Shown here: positions 22,901-35,400 of the stretch, piece by piece
How positions within the stretch are numbered: position 1 is the first letter of the stretch
Layout of the letters: each line of letters opens with the position of its first letter
NCBI RefSeq assembly: GCF_035582795.1
Contig: NC_134366.1
Location: 137,044,756-137,108,755, forward strand
From: Mycteria americana
Lineage: Eukaryota; Chordata; Aves; Ciconiiformes; Ciconiidae
Direction of reading: 5' to 3'
DNA length: 64,000 nucleotides
The notes under the pieces: model-generated
Database searches by the model: none
Told to the model about the DNA's origin: nothing
Seen by the model: the letters and a program-made list of their open reading frames with translations, nothing else
Program-made: the position numbers and the translations under genes

Positions 22901-25900
22901 AAAATGAAAATGTACCATAGTAATAAAATAAAAATATATTTATGCTTACAAGTGACTCAATACCTATTTACAATTTGAGAGACCTGAAAACAGAGGAAGG
23001 AAGGGATAAAAACAAAACCAAAAAATACCTGTGGTTTTCTTCATTATGCTGTAGAATACTCCACCCTGCTGAAACAATTGAGGAAGCCCCTTTGCATAAG
23101 ACCAAACATCTTCTCCTGTAAAAATCAAACACAATCGTTAGAATTAAACAGTCATATTTTAACATTATAGACAATGGCTGAAAATGTAACTCCTTGAATT
23201 AAAAGCTGAATCCTCACTCTCTTCTATGCAATTAAGAATTTGAATTCTTATTGAAAATTTACAGAACAGGAGCCCAGGACATTGAGAAACTTTCAGGAAA
23301 ACATACCATCATCTGCAGTCAAATATCCTACATGTTCTAGTACAAAGGTTCCCAAATATGATTTGATGCAAGCTGCAGCTCCTGGTTCTTTGCCAGGCCC
23401 TACGCATGAGTCTCCATTCCCCTCCTACCATGCTTTCAACATAAAACTAGGAAATGACTAACACACTTCCAAAATTCAAGCACATACCCTTGCACATTAA
23501 AACATCAATTCTATATCCCTACACCTTGTCTAAAATCAGATCTCAATTTCACAGCTGCCATACAGCACACTTTATACTGTAGCTGAGATACAAACGTCCA
23601 CACAGGCAGCTGCATAGAAGCTCTGTCTGTACCTTGCCTTTCTTGAGAGAAACAAAATACCAACCGTGAGGCCCCAGCAGTTCTGTGTAACTGACATTTT
23701 TCAAAGATGCCAAAAATGGCATTGAAATATGACAACTTTAAATGCCACTGAGAGGGAAAAAAGAAAAAAAACTAGACTATGTAAGAAAAGGAATATAAAG
23801 AACAGAAAAATTGGGTTACAATGACAGAATATCAGTGACCTAACAGCACCTGCTAAATCAGTTAATTTTTTAAAAATCTGCATTTTTACCTATACCCTTT
23901 TCCTCATTTTGCTAACCACTTACCTGCTTCAGAGAAGTGATGTGTGAGGTAGCTGTCAAAGTAGTGCAAACAAAAAGTACTGATAAATTCCATTCTCCTG
24001 ATGCAGAAACAACTACTATGCATATATATTTTCAGAAAAAAATTGCTTTTCCCACTTTATATCAAACATTCAAGGAACATACTGAGATACTTTAAACAGA
24101 AATTTCACCCTTCTTTAGGCATCAAAATCTCAATAACGATGTATCTCAATTTTCTATTAAAATTGGAGACTGTAAATCATCAACTAAAGTTAACTGGATG
24201 CACTTACTACTTGGAATAGAGATAGCTGGAATGTGTGAGGCTGTAAAATACTACCCACCAATATTTCTTCGCTTGCTGTTAAGAGCAAAATAAAAGTAAA
24301 AAGTTATTTTTAATAGCTTCCACATACTGAATATAGGGCACATCTAAATCCCTCCTTGCATTTCTTTACTACGTATCCCACAAGGTAACTGTGGCTACTC
24401 TCCTATCCCACCCACCTCAGGTGAGAAAATGTTTCACCCTCGTGACCGTGGCATTATGTGCTACATTATGCTTTGACACCCTTCAAGCCACCCTCCGACT
24501 TTTCTGTTTCCCTTCCCCGACACGGACTCTGTACGCTCCCCTGCTCGTCTGTCCCCCCAGCAGAAGGATTCCATCGCTCACCTCTCCACTTCAGGTGTTA
24601 TTCAAGTCCCCATTCACTATAAAAAGGTACAGTGCATCTTCATTGTGTTTTGTCTTTAGACATTTTTAAGACAGGAGACGTACATATCTGACTCATTTTA
24701 AATGCATTCCCTTGAACCATATGCACTCTGGTTCATTGTATTCATTTGCACATCAAGCTCACAGACTTGGCCTTCACCTCCTAGCAAGAACATCCAAGTA
24801 AAACGAACTACTCATCTTTCTTATTTTCCATCCTGAAGAAGGAGGTCTTGTCTTTTGACTTTATCCTGATAACTCCTCTCTACTCACTTGCTAATAAATT
24901 TGAAGCTCCTCTCCAGCTCTCACTGACCCACTAAAAAAAAATAATTAAAAAAAAATTAAAAGGAGCATTCTCTTTTCCTCCCCCCTATTGCCACTGCTTT
25001 CCCTCTTCTTCAACCAGCTGTATGGAGGGAGGACAATTACTGCTGATAACACTCTCTCTCACATTTTTGCTGTTTCAAAGGGCGTTCACAGCTACCCCGC
25101 ATCCCTATTCTCATTTACATTTTGAAATACACATCCCTATACACAATGGCTCCAGAGCATCACTGCTGTGGCTCTTCATTTTCCCCCAAGCAGCAGCAAG
25201 CTGAAGTCTTCCTGATGGTTTAAATACTGCCCACAGGAATCAAAATCACCACAACACTGATAAGTAATGGAATACAGTTGTCTACTGAAGCCTGGGGAGG
25301 CCCCAGCCAGCAGCCACACAGTGGCTGACTCCATACTAAGGACTCCCATACTGCTGCATCTAGCAAGCCATTCTTATTTGAAGGATTCCCTTCCACAAGA
25401 CAATGACCAGGCTTTTAGAAGAAGCCCAGTTTTACACATTAGTGGCATTCTCCAAGGAAAGATTCCCTGTTCACTCCAGGCATGATTTTTCAAGCCTTGC
25501 ACCAGAGAAGCATCGTTGTTTAGATAGCCTTTTATGCAACACTAACAAGGACTACATGCAGAAAAGTAGGGAGAGCAGGGCTTACAAAACAAAAGCATCA
25601 GCCACTGCAAGAAATACAAATTAACAATGCTGTTTTGATAAAGAGATCTCAGATTGGAACACCAAAAAACCCCACAATTACAACTGGACTTTCCCAGATC
25701 AGAGGAACTACTGTGTGTGATTCAACTAAACTACGTTTGAGGTTTGCACATTTTTGTTGCTAGTTGGGTTTTACTGTTTGTTTTGGTTATGTTTACCATG
25801 GGAGTAAGATGTTTATAGGTCACAAGTTAATTTGGGTGATCATTTAGTTAGATTAAAAACTCCCTCAAGACACGACGTTTATCAAAGAGATGACATTCTT

Positions 25901-28900
25901 CGCACTATTCCCACTCCAGTACACATTCCCACATTCCCGCAGCCCCACAACATTAAGGTATGGCAATAAATTAAGACTATCCTACCCACAAGCATGCCTC
26001 ATACACTGCTGAAAAAGAGCAGGTACAGACTAACCTACCCCAGCGGAAGCCCAAGATCATCACTTTGTACAGCAGAGAAGACACACAGAAGCACAAAACA
26101 AATCAAAAACTCAGTTGATAAACATAGGTCACAGGGAACTACAGTTAGCTTAAAAACAAGCTGTTTAAATCCAAGCAAATCCTGGTATCAATTAATACAT
26201 TTAATTTAAACCTGGCTATTTTGATTTCTTGTGCACTGACAAATTCATCAATGCAAAACAAACCCATCAAAACAGATTCATACGTGGCTTGCATGTATCC
26301 AGAGTGCTTCTGCATGGGTGTATATAAAATCAGTTTTAAAAAAATAATGTTTTAACTATATTAATGTAAAATTAAAAGTCCTTTAGTCATTTCCTTATAG
26401 AATTCTATATTTTGAGCTAAACAAAAGTCAGGGAGAAAACATTTTATACGTGATTTTTTGTAAAGCTAAGTAGTCCAGAAGTTACAGAATCTAATTTCCC
26501 AAGGCTTATTTTTAAGTTTTACACATAAAAATGAAATAACATGGTCTAAAATTTTAATAAGTTAACTAGCTGAGACCAGAAAAGAAAAATTCTAGTAACT
26601 GAAATATGAAAGAAGCATCAAGTCAGCCTACAAGAGACCCTGTATGAAAGAAAAGCTTTTAAGCATCCAGAATGAATAGTTATAGATGTTTGAAGACACA
26701 CTTTCACTATGAGCATTGGGGGGGAAAAAAAAAGCTCTCTGGGCCAGACATGCTTTGCTATTTCAATAGCATCTCCCCTCTACACAGTCTAATCTGACTG
26801 TATTAGATGAATGCTTTTAGCAGAACAAAGTTACAGCAAGAGCATGCAGGATAAGCTGACTCTCAGAACTTTGCATCGCTGGTTTTTAGCAGTACAGAAA
26901 CGTAACTCAGAAACACTGAGGCTTCTTGTCCCAGAAAGGCTGAATATACCACCTTGAGGAACTGCCACGCCAATACCCTTAAGAAAGTGCAAGGACTTAA
27001 GAAGTTTCTTGCAGTTTGCTTCCCCATTGAAAAAATCACAATTGTAAGTAGTCAACTGTCTAGAGTTTTTCCACAAGTATCTTTGAAGGAAAATGAAGCC
27101 CTGATGAGAAAAGTGATTATATAAAAATAGCATCTTATTCAGTAGCTGCATAAGTTGTTATAACTGGTTGGTTTATCATTTGCTGACACTTTGACTTCTA
27201 TTAGTAATGCAAAATGGATGCAGTCAGAGAAGGGTGAGATAAATTATCTTCTAACCTGTGCTTCAAAAGCAGAGTCTAACAGCAATGAGAGCCAAAGACA
27301 AAAATGGATTCTTGAATACAAGATCAGCTCACAGTTTATAGATAAATACTTGTAAAAAAAAAAAAAAAAAAAGAAAGAAACACCCTAATGCTGAAGTCAC
27401 TGAGATACTTTTAAAGCACCTCAGAGTTTTTTGTAAGCCAATAACTACATTTTCAGGAGTATTTCCTGAAAACAGGAAAGCACTCTTTTAAGCTTCATCT
27501 CAACATTAAGACAGCTTTTAAACCTAACCTTTTCCTGCACTTTGGAACTGCAGTGTAAATGTCAGTGTGACGAGGTGGCTAGTGATTCAGCACGCTATCT
27601 TGCAAGAGACATGGGAGTCAACAATCAGCCTTGGAAAAGAATCAAAGTTCTGCATGATGAACTTCCGACATACCACTCTGTGATTATGTAATAGTTTCGT
27701 TTCTAAAACATCACATGCTTTAGCCACACCAAATCCCTCCAGCAAAAGAGAAGGCTCCCACAAAAAAACCTGTAAACATTACTATTCAACTGGTTCATAG
27801 AGCTAAATGTATGATAATTACTGTTCTACTTCCTGCCAGTAAGCAGCAAGAACTGTGAAACCTGATGAAGAAAGTACACAAGTGAAGGTCCAAGTCTCCT
27901 GAGTCCAAATATGAAAATAAAAGCCACAGGCACCTGGGAAAAGTCCTTTCGTCTTGAATTATTAACAGTGAGTCAGATTTACAAGACTGATGATTTATAA
28001 GCATAGCTTTGCAAACCTATGTCCACCTTTGGGATTCAAAGCTGTGTTTAGCTTCTTTCAGTTTCTCCTCTGCTTACATTCTGGAAGAATACTTTTCACA
28101 GCTTTTTAAAAAGACCAGCCCTTCACTTAAAAATTAGCAGATTAGCTAAGGATACAATGTTGTGTTGATTTGCTTAAACCAACACAATGCCCTGTGGAGA
28201 GAAATGCCAGGACTTTATCCTACTACAAAGGTGACAATTTGGTCCTCGAAGTTCTAATGAGCAGACATTCAGCGTCCCCTTCGCACCTCTGCTCTGAATT
28301 TATTTTCTGAAACCTGAGGGAGATGTAGGAAAAAAAGAGCATGTGGCTCACACACATACATATCAGATGTGTGCCTAATGAGAGACAGGAAAAACAAATA
28401 GAGAGACAGATAGAAGAGAAAATGCAACAACTTCTAAACAGCAATTTTAAAAAGAGGACTTTATAGCAAAGAAAGAACAAGTATCTCATATACACATTTC
28501 TAAAAGTCACAACACTCAACAAATCACTGACAGCACGTTAAATGTTCTTCTAATAGAGGCATAAAGGAACTAACCTTCTCTGTGGTTAGAGAAAAGAAAA
28601 AAGAAAAAACAAAAAACCAAAGAGATGTATGTAACTACAGTTGTAAAATGTTATCTTCTACTTAAAAATACAATTTTTAAGTATATTGAAGTCAGCCTTA
28701 CCCATTAGTGTTGCTAGAAGACAGAGAGAATACATCTCCTTATCGACTTGCTCTTGCAGTTCCTTCGATGAGATTTTACTAGTCACAGCTACATCTTCAT
28801 GCTTCACAGCATGGGCCGAGTGTGCTGAAGCAGACTGCCTGCCTTCCTCCTTACCTTTCAGGATTTCTATCGCAATCCTGTCACCATGCTGCAAAGGAAC

Positions 28901-31408
28901 AGGCTCATTTTCCATGCCTTCTTTGGGAGGCAGAAGCTCTTTAGGAGGAAAGCCATAGCGAATACATTGCAAATAGGGAGGAATATTAAATTCTCTCGCT
29001 ATGCTTTCCTGTAGTTCCAAGAAGGTGGTAGTGCACTTCAGGGTAAGCATTGACTGCCTCCCATCATTTGTGGTTATTCGAATTTTCTTTTCTTTTGTAG
29101 ATGTTGGAGAATACGGGGTTTTTGTTGGTGTAGCAGGTGCAGATGATGGCCCCTCACGAACAGCCCCAGGAGAAGCAGTCCTAGGTTGCCCCTTATGCTC
29201 TTGTTTCAATTTTTCACTTTTCCGTTTTTGCATTACAGAAGCCTGGTCTGCAATGTTCTGCTGAATAGTTCTTTCAGCCTTGCTCATATTCAACTCCTCC
29301 TTATGCAAAGTTTTTGTCTTCTGTCCAGTCAAAATAATTTTGGTTGGAAGTTGTGACTCTAACTCTTGTCCTTGCTGTACATCATCAGCTCTTTGGGCAT
29401 GAGCACCATCGATATTTACAGGGGTATAATCATCAGGGTTCTTTTTGGCAGTTTGATGCAATATTGTGTTGACAACTTTCTGAACAAGAATCTCACTACC
29501 AAATTCACCAGGGAAGTGCTTGGTCACAAGTTTCATGGCGACGTCATATACATTGCTGTTCAGAGATGTGTCACTTTCATACTGGAACCAGTAGACTGTC
29601 TCTCTCACCACTCTTCCACCCCACTCTAGAGTAATAGGAAAAGCTTCAGGGAGATTATCATATTCTTTACCTTCCCAGTAGTGCTTGAATCCACAGCCAC
29701 ATTTGCCACCTGTAGACCTAGTATTAGTTCTGTCTCCATCCAAATATGAAACAGATCCATCTTCTCTGACACGGCGCACTGAGTTACCATGACACCAGTT
29801 ACAAGCAGTCAAACTACTCAGGCTATAGTCTGGTACCAGCACATCCTTTGTGGGGTTGTAAGAACACACCAAACTGTTCAGGGGAAAACTGTAATTTTTG
29901 TCAGGCCTTAGTTGGCCATGGGTACTTTTTGCCAGGTTATAGAGTTTCCCCCCAGGAGCCAGCCACTCCGGAGGAACATGGTGCTCTGAAAGGGCCCCGC
30001 AGATGAGGCACCTGTGAAGGCGGTTGTCCATCACTGCTTTTTTGGCAGCTGCAGTGACTTCTTCAGGCTGGACTCCTATTACACCAGTCCTTCTGTAGAA
30101 ATACTGATGTACATCAGCTACAAGACTGGGATGGATACCGTGTTTACTCATGAAAACCTCCTCCATTGCAGCAACGAGCCTCATCAAGTACTTATCTTGC
30201 AGACTTCTGTCTCCTCCAATAACACAACCACCATCCTCCTCTAACTTGATGTACTTTTTGATGAGGTCTTGAGGAACTCCCCAGGCTTTAGGAAGTAGCT
30301 TCCTAGGCAGTTTAGGTAAAGCAGCACCTTTTATTCCAACTAGAGGAATATAATGGTTACGTCCTGAGCTACTCCATGCAATGCAGATCGGCTTGTTCAA
30401 CATGCCATCTTTTCCCATGCATTTTTCTAGAGGTACCAGACCAGGGAGGAACGTCGCTGAATAATCTCCGGAGCTTCGCATTCCGCTCAAGGAGTCTAAC
30501 AGGATGATAGGCCGGTGAAGCACGTTGGCCAGACCAAAGATGTGAATATTCCTAAGGCCCATTGGCACACCTTCTGGAGGAACAAACAAAGGGTCACATT
30601 CGTTGATAATGTCCTCCCACTCTGCTGCATCAATAAAATCATGGAAAAGCGCCTTGTAGTGACTCAGATTCTCCTCAAAATGCTTCTTTAGATTCTCTCG
30701 CAGAGCATGCCAGAACAGTTCCCTGCCCACAAGTGCCCGCGAGACTGCGTGGACAAGGCAGTGGCCATCTCCATCCACATGGACAGGAATGAGGCACTCC
30801 TGACTGTTGTTGGCCTTCTTGATGTCTTCCAGGGTGTCGTGCAGGTAGATGAGGCTGCCAGAGCGGTCCTTTCCATAACCGATGGTTTCAACGTGCTCCG
30901 GCTCAATGAGGAAGGCGCGGTCACCCAAGAGGGAGCAGTCAAAGATGTCTCCCTGGTTCATCTCTGTGAGGAGCTTGGCTTTGCCAGTTTGCTTATCCAT
31001 ACCGTAGCGGGCCAGGATGGGGGCCAGGAGCTTGCAGTGGTAGTTGGAGAGGCCCATGACTTTGACGAGCTCGGTGTTCCTGCGGGGCGGGCCGGCGCCG
31101 CTAACACCCAGCAGCGCGTTTCGCAGCAGGTTGTGCAGCACCAGGTCGGGGTCCGTCACCTCCTCCACGGCCAGGAGCTGCCGCTGCTCGTGGCGCTGCC
31201 CGCAGTCCGTGCACTCGATGCTGCCGCTGCTCTGCGGCCCGTGGGCCGGGAAGAAGAGCCGCGCCTGGCATTTGGGGTCGGGGCAGGTGCCCGAGAAGAT
31301 GCGCCGGTCCCGCTTCTTGGAGGCGGCCGGAGGCGGCGGCTGCGGCTGCTGCTGAGGAGACGGCGGTGGCGGCGGCGGCGGCTGTTGCTGCTGCTGAGGC
31401 TGAGACAT
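19084..31408 (-). CDS. VCPIP1: VCPIP1 (VCIP135), p97/p47-associated OTU deubiquitinase
   Basis: This cysteine deubiquitinase partners with VCP/p97 and p47 in post-mitotic Golgi and ER reassembly and is reported to act on SPRTN in DNA-protein crosslink repair. Three coding exons (31408-28702, 23115-23029, 19955-19084; all boundaries phase 1) total 3666 nt, or 1221 residues plus stop; I recall 1222 for human. Order: Q/P-rich tail (about 4-27), Cys pairs C42/C47 and C66/C69, an OTU domain (about 206-360) with D214, C217 and H352 as the expected catalytic triad in DGDGHCLVH and GRNHYIPL, further Cys pairs (C467/C470, C536/C539), a UBX-like ubiquitin fold (about 774-850), and a Ser/Thr-rich C-terminus ending MDHS. 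The start is the conserved MSQPQ; an in-frame ATG ten codons upstream is not conserved as I recall. No lesions are seen. Confidence 0.97.
19956..23028 (-). other. VCPIP1: VCPIP1 intron 2
   Basis: A 3.1-kb AT-rich intron. It contains an exon-like block at 20643-20745, an A/C-rich low-complexity stretch at about 20299-20365 and a run of 12 G at 22708-22719. No transposon was recognised. Confidence 0.85.
20643..20745 (-). other. Exon-like block in VCPIP1 intron 2 (candidate poison exon)
   Basis: The block has a pyrimidine-rich acceptor (TTATTTTGTATTTTAG) and a strong donor (T|GTAAGT), and is 103 nt long. Joined after exon 2 (phase 1) it reads GGA TGA, an immediate stop. One other frame is open throughout. 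The product of that frame is not a family I know. It may equally be a chance pair of splice sites. Confidence 0.3.
23029..23115 (-). CDS. VCPIP1: VCPIP1 coding exon 2 (87 nt)
   Basis: The acceptor is TTTTACAG|GA and the donor is ACCACAG|GTATTT. It encodes GEDVWSYAKGLP, QLFQQGGVFYSIMKKTT and a split glycine. It is too small to stand out as an open frame but is fixed by both splice sites, matching phase, and family similarity. Confidence 0.95.
23116..28701 (-). other. VCPIP1: VCPIP1 intron 1
   Basis: A 5.6-kb intron without recognised exons or transposons. Low-complexity parts include an A19 run at 27354-27372 and an A/G-rich run near 28590-28612. Open frames within it have no family resemblance. 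Confidence 0.8.
28702..31408 (-). CDS. VCPIP1: VCPIP1 coding exon 1
   Basis: This large exon carries residues 1-902 plus one base of codon 903, and so holds the OTU catalytic domain and the UBX-like domain. The donor reads ATGG|GTAAGG. Reading through the donor gives a spurious tail that does not match the family, whereas splicing to exon 2 restores the conserved GEDVWSYAKGLP sequence. Confidence 0.97.
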
Positions 31409-31734
31409 CGCTCTGCTCTGGCCGGGCTTCACCCCCACCCGCGCTCCGCCGCCCTCACAGGCTCATCCCCTGCGCCCCGGCTAGCGTCCGGCGCCTGACA
31501 GATTCCGGCGCCTGACAGATGCCGCCACCGGTGCCGTCCGCCAACCGCCCATCCACCGAGCGCCCTCCCGCTGCCGCCGCTGCTTCTCGCCCCCACCCCC
31601 GCCTGCCCCCCCCGGCAAACGCGGAAGCCGCCGGCGCCGCCGCTTACTGCCTCTTCGCTGCCTTAGCCGTTGCCCGCAACGCAACGGCCTCTCGCACTTC
31701 CACGCCAACGGCGCAGGCGCGGCGCCGCAGGGGC

Positions 31735-31751
31735 ACTCGGGAACGGTAGTC
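31735..31751 (-). promoter_or_regulatory. ZNF143/STAF-like site 1
   Basis: The minus strand reads GACTACCGTTCCCGAGT, resembling the ACTACAATTCCC core of ZNF143 sites with one or two mismatches. Confidence 0.4.
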
Positions 31752-31801
31752 TTTGCCGCCGCGAAGGCCCGGCGTGGGGAAGGGAGCGGGGAGTGCGCGA
31801 A

Positions 31802-31822
31802 GACTACAGGGACCGTGATGCC
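31802..31822 (+). promoter_or_regulatory. ZNF143/STAF-like site 2
   Basis: The plus strand reads GACTACAGGGACCGTGATGC, keeping the ACTACA start and the ATGCC end of the extended motif but with changes in the middle. It is the weakest of the three. Confidence 0.3.
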
Positions 31823-31880
31823 AGGCGGCAGAGGGAGGGCGGGGGCGGGGCGAGCCGGGCCGGCTGCACCGCCCCGCGGG

Positions 31881-31900
31881 GTTTCTGGGAAGTGTAGTCT
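31881..31900 (-). promoter_or_regulatory. ZNF143/STAF-like site 3 (strongest)
   Basis: The minus strand reads GACTACACTTCCCAGAAAC, one base from the ACTACAATTCCCAG core of ZNF143 sites, about 480 bp upstream of the VCPIP1 start codon. Confidence 0.55.
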
Positions 31901-32499
31901 TCCCCCGGCTGGGCCGCGGAGGAGGGGAGCCGAGAGGGACACACTTAGGGCGCTTTGCAGGCGCTTGTTGCGCTTCCTGTTTCAGGGTGTGGGGGAAGGG
32001 CAGGCTGCTGTGTTTAAGGTGACACCCCCACATATATATTCCTCTTCTGTCACCCCCGCGGCGTGAACGCTGAAGCAAGGCTCCCTCCCGTGTCACCTGT
32101 CCCTCGGGGCAGGCAGCCGGGGAAGGAGGTTGCTCCCGCTGCCTGAAGCCGAGGCGCTGGGTGCTGCCGCTGGGCCTTGTCCCCCGGCCCCCACAGCGCT
32201 GCCTGGCCGAGCTCCAACAGGTTGCCGCCGACGAAGGGCTGACAGAAAGGGGCACGGCGGGCGGCCGCGCCCCAGCCTGCAGCTCCGCACTGCTGTGCAG
32301 GGCCGGTCTGAGTGCCTGGGGTGGGCCCCGAGGGCTTCCTGGGCATGGAGGTTTTCAAGCAGCGCTGCAGGCAGCGCGTCCTCCCCGGCAGCGATCCCCT
32401 GCAGACGTGGGCATGCGGGCTCTGGCCCCCGACGTCTGCCCACGCGAGTCACCGTAGCCAGGCCTGGCCGACGCGGTGCCTGTGCCTGTTCCTCCAACT

Positions 32500-35400
32500 C
32501 CCCTGGCTTTCTGGAGCGGGCTGTACCCTTGGCGGGGTTTCACTGCCCAAGCAGCTAGGCCAGGCTGGTTCTCCAGGAGGTGAGCTATCTAGCTGGAGGT
32601 GTTCCCCAGCTGCCGGCTGCTGATAGCGCCGAAACGAGACGCGAGGAGATGCGAGAGCAAGTTGTTAACACAAGTGATCCCTCCTGCTGGTGCTGCCCAA
32701 GGAGATAATGAGGGAATGGAGCTGGCGCCTACATTATCTCCAGTGGCCGTCTGAAATGATACTTCACAACAATGAAAGGGGATAATGTTCACAACTTCCA
32801 ACCTAATTACAGCAGGCTGGCAGCATATTCATGCAGAGAGCTCAAGGAGGGTTACTGTCAGCACGCAGGGTTTTTTTAAGTTTTCTGGAAGCCATTCCAG
32901 ATAGAGATTTATCCTTTAATAAAGGAAAACAAAAGCTGACCTTCCGGAGGACAAGGTAGCACCTCACTGGGTATTGCCAAGTAGCAGAGTGGCCCAGCCC
33001 TCCAAATACAAGGGCAAAAATAACCGCTTCCTCCCTCCTCCATCATCCCGGTTCCACCAAACGAACACCTGGCATTTACATCCCGAGGCCTTACCTATTC
33101 TGTAGTCACCCAAACAATTTAAAATTAGAATGAAAATAATGGAGAACGTATTGTGCTTGTACTTTCCAATACAAAGACCATGTTTCATTTTCATTAATCC
33201 ATGAAAAGTAATTTATGCAGCTGACATTTAAATTATAAAGAGTCAGACGATTAATACATACAGAAAAATTCTGTTTGTGTGCTTTATCACAGACTTAAGG
33301 AAAAAAATGGCTCCAGGCCTGGCCCTGTGACAGACTGAGCACTGCCACCTTCCAGGGATGTCAGCGGAGCTGTGCATGCTCTTTCCCTCTCGGTTACGGT
33401 AATTTGTCAAGCACAGAAAATATATAAGTGTGTGTAAATATATGCATTCCACAGCATAATCTTTTATCTGATCTTTCAAAATCTGGGACAGGTTTGAAGA
33501 GGAAAAGGTGAAAATTATGAGACAGATTTTCATTCTTGCCTGCTACTAATTCTTTTTTATGTGTATGGCAGTCAGGTAGCAGCATCACCAGCTCCATAAT
33601 CCTGCCAGTGTGCCTTGTACTTGGGGATAAATCAGCAGTCTATGCCCATTCATTCCTTAGTCTTCCCTTCATAAGTAGCGGGAACGCAGTAAAAATGCAA
33701 ATAGGGAAGCCTCTGTCCTCTGTGAAACTGTGTGGCAGCTATCGAGAATGGGCACCATTCAGGGCATTGGACGGTGACAATCCTGTGCTAACCCGGCCTG
33801 CATTTTGAAGGAATCTCAAAGAATTTTTCTGTAATGTCGCTGGCCTCCGGAGCAATCAATTTCTTCACATATGGGAAATAAACGCTTCTGTCATTGTTTA
33901 ATAGTACTTTGTAGTAAATAATAGGTAGCACCCTGGTGAAATAATTAGCTTTTACTGTCAAAGCCAACGGAAATTTTGATGTTTTGTTTACTTCTCTAGC
34001 CAGATGTTTTTATGAAAGCACTTGATAAACTATGACTGTAAAGTCAAAAGCATTTCTCCTTCTTATTCCCTACATTAATTTCACTGATAAATTATCCTCA
34101 ATAGAGGAATCTATCTTTTATGGTGACTTGACCCTAAGTAACATGAATATTTTCTGTGAATGACATTTGTAAGTATTCCAGCTATATGCAGAGTTATCAT
34201 CATGATTGATTGCCCAAGCTATTTCTGCAACAATAAACTTTCATTACAGAATCTTTGATAAAAATCACAAATCTCTGGCAAGCTAATAATTTATGCAAAT
34301 TAAATGCATATTTATTTACAAGCTTTATACACTGTATCTGGCAAACAGGATAAGGAAGTTCTGTGTTATATCACTGAATACAGGTCATGCAAGTACCTAA
34401 ACCTTTAAGCACCCTTAAAGGAAAATTCAGGAAATACAGTGTCTGCCTTGTTAGTAGATACCCTGCAGAAGTGTAGCAACGCATCCTACCAGAGATCACG
34501 GCAATAACCACACTATTTTCACAGGCAATGTGAACAGCAACATCACAGTCAGGAAAGTAGGATTACTTTCAAATCTACCATATACTGGAAGATCACACTG
34601 ATTACAAAGTTAAATCTATTTATAATGGGTCAGAAGAGTGATTAATTGCCAGCAACAGGATATATCTGAACCCATGCTACTCTGATGATGAGAACCGAGC
34701 ACTGGCAGGCAAAATACCAGGCATTCATTTCAGGCCCAGGATGAGAGATCTAAAATTTTAAGTTTGATCTTCACCCAGTGCTATTGCCTCTCTTCTTTGT
34801 CATTCACCCTCAGGAAATGGGTCATTCCCAGGTGAAAGCAATTATTTCTCACAGGGACTTGTTTCTTTGGAAGAGCAATGACAGAAGTTTCCAGCTAAAC
34901 AGAAGGAAAAGACTTGTGTGGTGTGCCAAAGACCAGATCACAATGAACTAGAAGATGCTCTATTTTGTCAAGAAGTGAAAGTTATTATCAGCCTCCAGCT
35001 ACAACTCTTTAGGCAGCAGTGTGCTCTCCATACCATGCATTAAGCAGAAAGGATAGCTAAAAGTCTGGTGTTATCTTCATTGAATCCCTGGCAGAGCTGA
35101 TCCTGCCTAGCCTGCAAGACTAGCAGTTTTGCCTGACCTGGCCCTAAAAGCACTCTACATTTCAGCCTTACACGCCAGAAAGAGGAGAGAGAAAACACAG
35201 GTGTAAGCTAGAGGGAAGATGGCAGTATCATCACGACCCACAATAAATGCAACTTTTTTCTATTTAGATATGACACCCTAGTGTCTAAAAAGCATGGGTA
35301 GGCCCCCAGCTGGATAGTACTTATGATATCAAAAGTACTATTAGTAGTACCAGATATCTACAAGGAGTCCACAACAGTATGTGCTTCACCGCACAGAGCA

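Larger units (their letters stand above)
31070..32500. promoter_or_regulatory. VCPIP1: CpG island: VCPIP1 promoter, possibly bidirectional
   Basis: The CpG-rich island starts within VCPIP1 exon 1 and continues about 1.1 kb upstream of the start codon. No TATA box is evident. Three ZNF143-like words lie between 31735 and 31900. In human a plus-strand transcript that joins SGK3 is reported to begin at this island, so divergent transcription is plausible here, but no plus-strand coding exon was recognised. Confidence 0.75.

Noticed and set aside
27301-27373. A19 run considered as the tail of a processed retrocopy or SINE
   Set aside because: No gene-like or SINE-like sequence precedes it and no target-site duplication is visible.
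28658-28701. Extension of VCPIP1 exon 1 past its donor
   Set aside because: The family sequence breaks off exactly at ATGG|GTAAGG and resumes in exon 2, so the read-through tail is intronic.
31481-32623. Overlapping open frames upstream of VCPIP1
   Set aside because: All lie in the CpG island, have biased composition and occur in several frames at once; no conserved protein is recognisable.
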